A DNA stretch of 5,184 nt from Rhodoferax sp. Its GTDB lineage: Bacteria > Pseudomonadota > Gammaproteobacteria > Burkholderiales > Burkholderiaceae_C. The stretch covers positions 1 to 5,184 of the forward strand of contig JAIFMA010000167.1 in the NCBI GenBank assembly GCA_020048795.1, in the 5' to 3' direction. A model generated the notes under the pieces. It ran no database searches, had not been told where the DNA came from, and saw nothing but the letters and a program-made list of their open reading frames with translations. This document shows positions 1 to 5,184 of the stretch, piece after piece; the stretch's first letter is position 1, and each line of letters opens with the position of its first letter. Position numbers and translations under genes: made by a program.

Positions 1-617
1 ACTTCACCTACGTGGAGGAAATCGATGTCACCGAACTCGAAGCGCTGCGCACCACCCTGAACGCCCAGCATGGTCAGACCCGGGGCCGCCTGACGCTGCT
101 GCCCTTGCTGATCCGCGCCATGGTGCTTGCGGTGCGCGAACACCCCGAGGTGAATGCCCGTTATGACGACGATGCCGGCCTGCTGACACGTTTTGCCGCC
201 CTGCATGTCGGGCTGGCCACGCAAACCCACGGCGGCCTGATGGTGCCGGTGATTCGCCATGCCGAAACACTGGACCTGTGGGCCTGTGCCGCCGAGGTGC
301 AGCGGCTGGCCGAAGCGGCGCGCAGCGGTAAAGCCACCCGCGACGAGCTGGGCGGCTCGACCATCACCCTGACCAGCCTGGGCGCCTTGGGCGGCATTGT
401 CAGCACACCGGTGATCAACCACCCCGAAGTGGCCATTGTGGGCACCAACCGCATCGTCGAGCGCCCAGTGTTCAAAGGCGGGGCTGTGGTGGTGCGCAAG
501 ATGATGAATTTGTCGTCGTCGTTTGACCACCGGGTGGTGGATGGGCTGCACGCGGCAGAGTTTATTCAGCGCCTGCGCGGCTTGCTGGAACCACCACAAT
601 CGTTGGCACCTGCCTGA
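1..617 (+). CDS. Dihydrolipoamide acyltransferase (E2), C-terminal catalytic part; likely branched-chain 2-oxo acid dehydrogenase E2; 5' end missing
   Basis: This gene is cut by the left edge; the reading frame is open from base 3 (F-T-Y-V-E-E-I-D-V-T-E-L-E) to the TGA at 615-617. It encodes about 205 residues, most of the 2-oxoacid dehydrogenase acyltransferase catalytic domain. The lipoyl domain and the E1/E3-binding domain would lie upstream. The active-site motif DHRVVDG is at bases 525-545, with the catalytic His codon at 528 and the Asp at 540. A Gly-rich segment, S-L-G-A-L-G-G-I-V-S-T-P-V-I-N, precedes it, as is usual in the family. E2 enzymes transfer an acyl group from lipoyl-lysine to CoA and form the cytoplasmic core of the complex. 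The opening Y-V-E-E-I-D-V-T-E-L-E-A-L-R resembles branched-chain E2 (BkdB/BkdC type) more than AceF or SucB. That subtype call rests on memory, and acetoin dehydrogenase E2 is an alternative. The last 56 bp overlap the convergent gene on the minus strand. Confidence 0.9.
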   Translation, partial: FTYVEEIDVTELEALRTTLNAQHGQTRGRLTLLPLLIRAMVLAVREHPEVNARYDDDAGLLTRFAALHVGLATQTHGGLMVPVIRHAETLDLWACAAEVQRLAEAARSGKATRDELGGSTITLTSLGALGGIVSTPVINHPEVAIVGTNRIVERPVFKGGAVVVRKMMNLSSSFDHRVVDGLHAAEFIQRLRGLLEPPQSLAPA

Positions 618-1251
618 CACCTGGCTGTTTGGCCAAATAGTCACGCAGACAATCGACCAGTTTGGTTTTGCAAAGGGCACGCAGCGTGTCCTCGCGGGCT
701 ATGGCCAGGCCATAACGCTGCGCCAGATCGGCAAATTTCTGATGTACCTCGGAAAATGTGGCCCGATCATCGGCCAGCACACCCGGCACCGACACTTCAT
801 GCGACGCTGACTTGATGGAAGGCGGCACGGTTTGGACTGGCTGTCCGCACTTGATGCAGATGCCCGGGCCCTCCTGCACAATGTCGACGTTATCGGATTT
901 GAGATAAATGGCAAAGCCATACTCGACCATGTATTTGCCAATCACCAGAACATCGGATTTGAGCTTGTGCTTGTCCTTCTGAAAATGTTCCAGGTGCACA
1001 TAATCGCGAATCACCGTAACGGCCAGCGGTTTGACCTGCTCCAGCAGATGCTGTTTGGCCAACACCAGATAGTCGCCAAATTTGGTGTAACCCAGCAATT
1101 TGGCCTTGGTGGACTCAAACTCGGTGCTGACCTGGAGTATCTTCTTGCCGCTCTCCTGCTGCTCGTCGTAACGCCGAAACTGCATGAAGATGAATACCGC
1201 AACGGCACTGATGATGCAGCCCGAAACGGCCAAAACTGCCATATTCTCCAC
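562..1251 (-). CDS. Unrecognised membrane-anchored protein with a CxxC motif, 229 aa
   Basis: I do not recognise a family. The protein has one hydrophobic N-terminal segment (residues about 4-25, A-V-L-A-V-S-G-C-I-I-S-A-V-A-V-F-I-F) followed by F-R-R-Y, which suggests a single membrane anchor with the rest in the cytoplasm. A charged, probably helical stretch follows (about 28-100). A Cys pair, C-I-K-C-G, is at 132-135 and two more Cys are at 194 and 201. LKSD occurs twice, at 97-100 and 117-120. The start chosen is the GTG at 1251, because a strong GGAGGA sits seven bases before it. The frame could begin at a TTG at 1266, but that codon overlaps the binding site; the ATG at 1242 is too far from it. 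The stop is TAA at 562-564, 56 bp inside the end of the E2 gene. A reverse ORF covers much of the same DNA, but the membrane helix, the binding site and the protein-like composition favour this strand. That it is a gene is likely; its role is unknown. Confidence 0.72.
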   Translation of the reverse strand: MENMAVLAVSGCIISAVAVFIFMQFRRYDEQQESGKKILQVSTEFESTKAKLLGYTKFGDYLVLAKQHLLEQVKPLAVTVIRDYVHLEHFQKDKHKLKSDVLVIGKYMVEYGFAIYLKSDNVDIVQEGPGICIKCGQPVQTVPPSIKSASHEVSVPGVLADDRATFSEVHQKFADLAQRYGLAIAREDTLRALCKTKLVDCLRDYLAKQPGVRQVPTIVVVPASRAGAE

Positions 1252-1258
1252 CGATGAT

Positions 1259-1264
1259 TCCTCC
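1259..1264 (-). promoter_or_regulatory. Ribosome binding site that decides the start of the 229-aa membrane protein
   Basis: Read on the minus strand, GGAGGA occupies 1264-1259 and is separated by seven bases (ATCATCG) from a GTG at 1251. This near-perfect anti-16S match sets the start at the GTG and not at the in-frame TTG at 1266, whose third base is part of the site. It is directly preceded by a run of six T. Confidence 0.65.
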
Positions 1265-1292
1265 AAAAAACAAGGACCCGCAACCAGCGGCC
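1265..1292 (-). terminator. Weak intrinsic terminator-like hairpin downstream of polA
   Basis: On the minus strand, GGCCGC (1292-1287), a TGGTT loop and GCGG (1281-1278) form a short stem. It can be extended by CC (1275-1274) if a two-base bulge (GT) is allowed. TTG and then six T follow (1273-1265). The order, GC stem then U-tract, matches a rho-independent terminator for polA transcripts, but the stem is short and bulged. The T-tract runs straight into the ribosome binding site of the next gene, so the structure would lie in that gene's leader if it is cotranscribed with polA. The rest of the 99-bp gap (1252-1350) holds an 11-base palindrome (CATGATTCATG, 1307-1317) and no convincing promoter. 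Confidence 0.35.
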
Positions 1293-1350
1293 AGTTTACT
1301 TAACGTCATGATTCATGGCCGGCGCATCGCCAGATCATGGTCGTGCCGCA

Positions 1351-4182
1351 TCAATGCGCCTTGTCCCAATTGGCGCCAATACCCACCTCGGCCAGCAATG
1401 GCACCTTGAGATGGGCCACGCCAGCCATCAGACGCGGCACCTCATGCATGACCCAATCCACCTCTGAAACCGGTACTTCAAACACCAGTTCGTCATGCAC
1501 CTGCATGATCATTTTGGTCTTCAGGTGTTGCGCATCCATCACCTGCTGGACCTTGACCATGCTGAGCTTGATCAGATCCGCCGCCGTGCCCTGCATGGGC
1601 GCGTTGATGGCAGCCCGCTCGGAGCCGGCACGGCGCGGACCGTTGGGCGAGTTGATCTCGGGCAGATACAGCCGCCTGCCAAATACGGTTTCCACATAGC
1701 CCTGGCGTTTGGCCAGTTGGCGGGTGTGATCCATGTAATTTTTCACACCCGGGTAGCGTTCAAAATAACGCGCAATGTAATTTTTGGCGGCCGTGTTGTC
1801 GATGCCAAGTGCCTTGGCCAAACCATAGGCGCTCATGCCATAAATCAACCCGAAATTGATGACCTTGGCATAACGTCGCTGCTCGCTGGTGACCTGGGTG
1901 GTATGGATACCAAAAATCTCGGCCGCGGTGGCACGGTGCACATCCATGCCATCATGAAATGCCAGCAGCAGCGCCGCGTCTGCGCTGATGTGCGCCATGA
2001 TGCGCAGTTCGATCTGACTGTAATCGGCACTGGCAATCAGGCTGCCCGCTGGCGCGACAAAAGCTTCGCGCACCCGTCGCCCCTCAGGCGTGCGCACCGG
2101 AATGTTCTGCAAATTGGGGTCATTGCTGGACAGCCTGCCGGTCACCGCCACAGCCTGGGCGTAATGGGTGTGCACCCGGCCGGTCGATGGCAGGGCCAGT
2201 TGCGCCAGTTTGTCGGTATAGGTGCCCTTGAGTTTGGCCAGGCCCCGGTGTTCCAGGATTTTGGCCGGCAACGGGTAATCCTCGGCCAGTTTCTCCAATA
2301 CTTCCTCGTCTGTACTGGGTGTGCCGGTCGGCGTCTTCTTGACGACCGGCAGGCCAAGTTGTGTGAAGAATATTTCACCAATCTGCTTGGGGCTGCTCAG
2401 GTTGAAGGGTTGCCCGGCCAGCTCATGGGCTTCTTTCTCAAGCTGCAAAATGCGTTGACCCAAGGCATGGCTTTGGGTCGCCAGGGTGGGTGCGTCGATC
2501 AGTACGCCATTGCGCTCAATGCGGTACAGGGCCTCGCTGCTGGCAATTTCCAGCTCGTAGATGAAACGCAGTTTGGCATCGGCCTGCAATTGCGGCCAGA
2601 GTACGGTGTGGACGTCCAGTGTCATGTCCGAGTCTTCACAGGAATACTCGGCGGCCCGCGCCACATCCACCTGGTCAAAACAAATCTGGCTCGCCCCCTT
2701 GCCACACAGGTCTTCAAAGCTGATACCTTTGCGCCCCAGGTGCCGCTCGGCCAGACTGGCCAGGCCGTGTGGCTTGTGCACTTCAAGCACATAACTTTGC
2801 AGCAGGGTGTCGTGCGCGTAGCCCTGCACCTCAATACCATGGTTGGCAAACACATGGCGGTCATATTTGACGTGCTGGCCGAGCTTGAGGCGACCGGCAT
2901 CTTCCAGCCAGGGTTTGAGTTTGGCCAACACCTCGGTGAGGGGCAACTGAGCCGGTGCACCCGGGTAGGCGTGCGTCAATGGGATGTAGGCCGCTTCACC
3001 CGGCACCACACTCAGGCTGATGCCGACAATCCGGGCGCGCATTTCGTCAAGCGAGGTGGTTTCGGTGTCGAGCGCAACCAACTCGGCGGCCTGTATTTTG
3101 GCCAGCCAGCGATCCATGGCCGGCCAATCCTGCAGCGTCTCGTAACTGACGCTGCTGACAACGCTGCGCAAGACGGTGGCCGTTGCCTGCGCGGCTGCAT
3201 GGCTTGGTTCGGGCTGGTCGAACAGGTCGCGCTCCCGACTGAGGCTGGCACTTGAAGGTATGGTGCCATCCATGTCAGCGGGGTTGGCGGCCGGTTGGTC
3301 CAGTGCCCGCAGCAAGCCCTTGAACCCGTACTTTAGATAAAAAACAGCCAAAGCGCCCGTATCCATTGCGCCGATAGCTATTGATGTCATAGCTGGAAAA
3401 TCGGGCACCGAGCCGGCCAGATCACAGTCGGTCTTGATCGTGACCAACTGGCGGCCGAGCGGCAGCCAGTCGAGTGACTGGCGCAGGCTCTCGCCGACGG
3501 CGCCCTTGACGCTGTCGGCCTGGGCCACGATGGCATCGAGCGAGCCAAACTCGTTAAGCCATTTGGCAGCCGTCTTGGGCCCGACCTTGGGCACGCCGGG
3601 CACGTTGTCGACGCTGTCACCCACCAGCGTCTGGTAGTCGCGCATCAGGTGTGGTGGCACACCAAATTCGGCAGTGACACCGGCCACGTCGCGGCGCCGG
3701 CCGTTCATGGTGTCGATGATGGTGATGCGGTCGTTCACCAGTTGCGCCAGGTCCTTGTCGCCGCTGCTGACGATCACGTCCATACCCTGATTGGCCGCAG
3801 CATGGGCCAGTGTGCCAATCACGTCGTCGGCCTCGACACCCGGCACCGCCAGCACTTTCCAGCCCATCAGGCGCACCACCTCATGAATCGGCTCGATCTG
3901 GGCCCGCAGGTCGTCTGGCATGGGTGATCGGTTGGCTTTGTAGGCCGGGTACAAATCATCCCGGAAGGTGGGGCCCTTGGCATCAAAAACACAGGCAGCA
4001 AATGCCGCGGGTACCTCTTTGCGCAGGCTTTGCAGCATGTTGATCATGCCGCGAATCGCGCCGGTGGGTGCGCTGCCCGGGTCACCCGGCACGGCACGCA
4101 AATCCGGCATGGCGTGAAAGGCGCGGTACAGATAGCTGGAGCCATCGACGAGCAACAAGGTGGGCGGTGTGGCAGTAGTCAT
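1351..4182 (-). CDS. polA: DNA polymerase I, complete, 943 aa
   Basis: This is the repair and Okazaki-fragment-processing polymerase, with three cytoplasmic domains. The 5' nuclease spans about 1-290: L-L-V-D-G-S-S-Y-L-Y-R at 10-20, the acidic G-V-E-A-D-D at 115-120, S-G-D-K-D at 140-144, and the helix-hairpin-helix-like G-D-S-V-D-N-V-P-G-V at 188-197. A Pro/Ala/Ser-rich linker spans about 293-340. The 3'-5' exonuclease spans about 345-530, with Exo I D372/E374, Exo II D441 and Exo III Y513/D517, so proofreading should be active. The polymerase spans about 540-943: motif A D-Y-S-Q-I-E-L-R with D720, motif B with R769, K773, F777 and Y781, and motif C H-D-E with D897. The length is close to the E. 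coli protein (928 aa). I chose the ATG at 4182 because M-T-T-A-T-P-P-T-L-L-L-V-D-G fits the family N-terminus; the frame is open 16 codons further back, to a TTG at 4230, but those residues are not family-like and would overlap the divergent gene. No good ribosome binding site precedes the start. Codons 263-284 form a repeat-like patch, described separately. Confidence 0.98.
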   Translation of the reverse strand: MTTATPPTLLLVDGSSYLYRAFHAMPDLRAVPGDPGSAPTGAIRGMINMLQSLRKEVPAAFAACVFDAKGPTFRDDLYPAYKANRSPMPDDLRAQIEPIHEVVRLMGWKVLAVPGVEADDVIGTLAHAAANQGMDVIVSSGDKDLAQLVNDRITIIDTMNGRRRDVAGVTAEFGVPPHLMRDYQTLVGDSVDNVPGVPKVGPKTAAKWLNEFGSLDAIVAQADSVKGAVGESLRQSLDWLPLGRQLVTIKTDCDLAGSVPDFPAMTSIAIGAMDTGALAVFYLKYGFKGLLRALDQPAANPADMDGTIPSSASLSRERDLFDQPEPSHAAAQATATVLRSVVSSVSYETLQDWPAMDRWLAKIQAAELVALDTETTSLDEMRARIVGISLSVVPGEAAYIPLTHAYPGAPAQLPLTEVLAKLKPWLEDAGRLKLGQHVKYDRHVFANHGIEVQGYAHDTLLQSYVLEVHKPHGLASLAERHLGRKGISFEDLCGKGASQICFDQVDVARAAEYSCEDSDMTLDVHTVLWPQLQADAKLRFIYELEIASSEALYRIERNGVLIDAPTLATQSHALGQRILQLEKEAHELAGQPFNLSSPKQIGEIFFTQLGLPVVKKTPTGTPSTDEEVLEKLAEDYPLPAKILEHRGLAKLKGTYTDKLAQLALPSTGRVHTHYAQAVAVTGRLSSNDPNLQNIPVRTPEGRRVREAFVAPAGSLIASADYSQIELRIMAHISADAALLLAFHDGMDVHRATAAEIFGIHTTQVTSEQRRYAKVINFGLIYGMSAYGLAKALGIDNTAAKNYIARYFERYPGVKNYMDHTRQLAKRQGYVETVFGRRLYLPEINSPNGPRRAGSERAAINAPMQGTAADLIKLSMVKVQQVMDAQHLKTKMIMQVHDELVFEVPVSEVDWVMHEVPRLMAGVAHLKVPLLAEVGIGANWDKAH
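3331..3394 (-). repeat. Short interspersed-repeat-like segment embedded in frame in polA
   Basis: This about 64-bp patch encodes PolA residues 263-284. It contains an inverted repeat, AGCTAT (3376-3381) / ATAGCT (3389-3394), with a seven-base spacer. Next to it is a GCGC pair (3353-3356 and 3368-3371) around GGATAC on the minus strand, followed by a T-rich stretch (GGCTGTTTTTTATCTAAA). The order 'AATAGCTAT - GCGC - ATGGATA - GCGCT - GGCTGTTTTTTAT' resembles, from memory, a short palindromic repeat scattered between genes in Comamonadaceae. Local codons include ATA and CTA, and A/T-rich third positions, unlike the GC-rich third positions around them. The palindrome and composition are directly visible; membership of the repeat family is inference. 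Confidence 0.45.
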
Positions 4183-4188
4183 GGCGGC

Positions 4189-4217
4189 ATTTTGCCTGTG
4201 CCCAGCTTTCTCTACAA
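4189..4217 (-). promoter_or_regulatory. polA: Possible polA promoter, overlapping the divergent promoter
   Basis: On the minus strand, TTGTAG (4217-4212) and CAAAAT (4194-4189) are spaced by 17 bases and could be -35 and -10 elements. They match the sigma-70 consensus at about 3/6 and 4/6, so this is weak. Transcription would start near the polA ATG at 4182. The -35 lies over the -10 of the opposite promoter. The real polA promoter might instead lie inside the DUF2782 gene. Confidence 0.25.
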
Positions 4218-4218
4218 T
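4192..4218 (+). promoter_or_regulatory. Likely sigma-70 promoter of the DUF2782-thrB operon
   Basis: TACAAT at 4213-4218 differs from the -10 consensus at one base. A -35-like TTGCCT (4192-4197) lies 15 bases upstream. The usual distance from -10 to the start of transcription would put the first transcribed base at or next to the A of the ATG at 4225. No usable ribosome binding site exists (AGG at 4220-4222 is too close), so a leaderless transcript is plausible. The -10 is convincing; the -35 and the leaderless reading are inference. Confidence 0.5.
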
Positions 4219-4224
4219 CAGGCC

Positions 4225-4551
4225 ATGCAACCCATTCCACTTTCCGCCCGTCTTTTGACCCTGTCATTCACCTTTTGGCTGTTGCTTGGTAGCGCTGCCA
4301 GCGCCCAAACGGCAGCGTCTGGCAGTGCCGCCAGCACAAGCCCGCAAACACCGCAGGCGGTGGTCTCAGACCCGGCCAACCGGGAGCAGCGCATTGAGCG
4401 CATCCACCTGGAAGACGCGGGCTCGGTCATTGACGAGCTTCGTGTAGGCGGCGAAACCAAAAGCATCGATGTCAAGCCCAAGGGCGGCATGCCGGCCTAC
4501 CAGGTGGCCCCTGGCAGTGGTGAGCGCAGTTGGAAAGTCCTGGGATTCTGA
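4225..4551 (+). CDS. DUF2782-family small exported protein, 108 aa
   Basis: The function is unknown. The protein starts with a signal peptide: a basic residue near the start (S-A-R), a hydrophobic core L-L-T-L-S-F-T-F-W-L-L-L-G, and a likely cleavage site A-S-A|Q-T after residue 27. A low-complexity Ala/Ser/Thr/Pro stretch (about 28-48) follows. The conserved part is about 55-108, with E-D-A-G-S-V-I-D-E-L-R-V-G-G-E-T-K-S-I, then V-K-P-K-G-G-M-P-A-Y-Q-V and the end R-S-W-K-V-L-G-F, the pattern I know as DUF2782. The product should be periplasmic. The family is usually found beside polA and thrB in beta- and gammaproteobacteria, as here. The ATG at 4225 is chosen because it begins the signal peptide and sits just after the promoter; the frame is open further upstream, but only antisense to polA. 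The gene ends 3 bp before thrB, suggesting cotranscription, although no shared function with homoserine kinase is evident. Confidence 0.9.
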   Translation: MQPIPLSARLLTLSFTFWLLLGSAASAQTAASGSAASTSPQTPQAVVSDPANREQRIERIHLEDAGSVIDELRVGGETKSIDVKPKGGMPAYQVAPGSGERSWKVLGF

Positions 4552-4554
4552 ACC

Positions 4555-5184
4555 GTGGCGGTTTACACCGAGGTCTCGCCCCAGGAGGCACGTCAACTTT
4601 TGCACGCCCTCAATCTGGGCGAACTCGCTTCGCTGCAGGGCTGCGCCAGCGGCATCGAAAATACCAACTACTTTGTCAGCACAGTGCGCCATGGCCACAC
4701 TTGCGAGTATGTGCTGACCTTGTTTGAGCGCCTGACAGCCACCCAGTTGCCGTTTTATCTGCGGCTGATGAAACATCTGGCGCAGCGCGGCCTTCCGGTG
4801 CCCGAGCCACAGGCAGATGCCCAGGGGCACCTGGTTTTTGATGTCCAGGGCAAGCCGGCGGCGGTGGTGAACAAGCTGCGCGGAGCCAGCCAGCTCAGAC
4901 CCTCAACCAGGCACTGTGAACAAGTGGGTGCCACGCTGGCACACATGCACCTGGCTGCCAGCGACTTTGAGCTCAGCCAGGCCAATTTGCGTGCCTTGCC
5001 CTGGTGGAACGACACGGTGCCCATGGTTTTGCCGTATCTGGATGCCAGCCAGGCCAGCCTGATTCGGACGGAACTGGCTTTTCAGAACCACTTGGCGGCG
5101 CAAAGCAGTTTTACTACGCTGCCACGTGGCCCGGTGCATGCCGACCTGTTTCGCGACAACGTGTTGTTTGACACGGTCGAGTGC
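4555..5184 (+). CDS. thrB: Homoserine kinase, type II (aminoglycoside-phosphotransferase fold), 3' end missing
   Basis: The enzyme phosphorylates L-homoserine with ATP to O-phosphohomoserine, the step before threonine synthase, in the cytoplasm. The first 210 codons are open to the right edge; the family is usually about 315-320 residues, so roughly a third is outside. The N-terminus, M-A-V-Y-T-E-V-S, and the motif G-I-E-N-T-N-Y-F at 33-40 are typical of the ThrB family related to aminoglycoside and choline kinases, not of the GHMP-type ThrB of E. coli. The catalytic loop H-A-D-L-F-R-D-N is at 195-202, with the presumed base D197 and metal-binding N202. The metal-binding segment that normally follows lies past the edge. 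The start is a GTG at 4555, three bases after the TGA of the DUF2782 gene; no strong binding site precedes it, so translation may be coupled to the upstream gene. No frameshift or stop is seen. Confidence 0.95.
   Translation, partial: MAVYTEVSPQEARQLLHALNLGELASLQGCASGIENTNYFVSTVRHGHTCEYVLTLFERLTATQLPFYLRLMKHLAQRGLPVPEPQADAQGHLVFDVQGKPAAVVNKLRGASQLRPSTRHCEQVGATLAHMHLAASDFELSQANLRALPWWNDTVPMVLPYLDASQASLIRTELAFQNHLAAQSSFTTLPRGPVHADLFRDNVLFDTVEC

Noticed and set aside
527..540. Hairpin CCACC-GGGT-GGTGG near the end of the E2 gene, a possible terminator
   Set aside because: It is produced by the codons of the conserved DHRVVDG motif, has no T-tract, and lies well before the stop codon.
832..1257. 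A 141-codon plus-strand frame opposite the unknown membrane protein
   Set aside because: The minus-strand frame has a strong ribosome binding site, a clean membrane helix and a longer open frame. The plus-strand frame has no such support.
1316..1332. TGGC/GCCA and GGCG/CGCC inverted repeats just downstream of the polA stop
   Set aside because: The arms are only four bases with a tiny loop and no T-tract follows on either strand, so a terminator or operator call is not supported.
1495..3255. A 586-codon open frame on the plus strand, antisense to polA
   Set aside because: It lies entirely within the polA coding region. PolA shows all family motifs, and the antisense product has no recognisable domain and a composition typical of reverse-complemented GC-biased codons.
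4030..4224. N-terminal extension of the DUF2782 frame by 65 codons
   Set aside because: The extension is antisense to the 5' end of polA. The signal peptide begins at the ATG at 4225, just after a good -10 element.
4366..5139. Minus-strand open frames opposite DUF2782 and thrB
   Set aside because: They are antisense to two genes with clear family motifs and show no domains or ribosome binding sites of their own.

Overview
The window looks like ordinary chromosomal housekeeping DNA from a betaproteobacterium, most likely Burkholderiales/Comamonadaceae (Rhodoferax- or Polaromonas-like). The reasons are the moderately high G+C, the style of the PolA and ThrB sequences, the polA / DUF2782 / thrB neighbourhood, and a short repeat inside polA that resembles an intergenic repeat I associate with Comamonadaceae. 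The genus is inferred, not demonstrated.

Layout from left to right. Positions 1-617 (+) hold the 3' end of a dihydrolipoamide acyltransferase (E2) gene with its catalytic DHRVVDG motif; the protein is probably the E2 of a branched-chain 2-oxo acid dehydrogenase complex. Positions 562-1251 (-) encode an unrecognised 229-residue protein with one N-terminal membrane helix and a CxxC pair. It converges on the E2 gene, and the two coding 3' ends overlap by 56 bp. A 99-bp gap (1252-1350) contains a weak terminator-like hairpin whose T-tract touches the ribosome binding site of the unknown gene. Positions 1351-4182 (-) are a complete polA of 943 residues with 5' nuclease, proofreading exonuclease and polymerase domains, all with intact catalytic motifs. 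A 42-bp divergent spacer (4183-4224) follows, with overlapping promoter-like sequences. Then come a small exported DUF2782 protein (4225-4551, +) and, 3 bp later, the start of a type II homoserine kinase gene thrB (4555 to beyond the right edge, +).

The genes fall into unrelated tasks: keto-acid oxidation (E2), DNA repair and Okazaki-fragment processing (polA), and threonine biosynthesis (thrB). DUF2782 and thrB look like one operon, divergent from polA. The unknown membrane protein lies downstream of polA on the same strand and may be partly cotranscribed with it. I see no mobile-element genes, CRISPR array, RNA gene, defence system or clearly new system. The most interesting feature is a repeat-like, AT-richer patch with rare codons inside polA, at the junction of the 5' nuclease and exonuclease domains.
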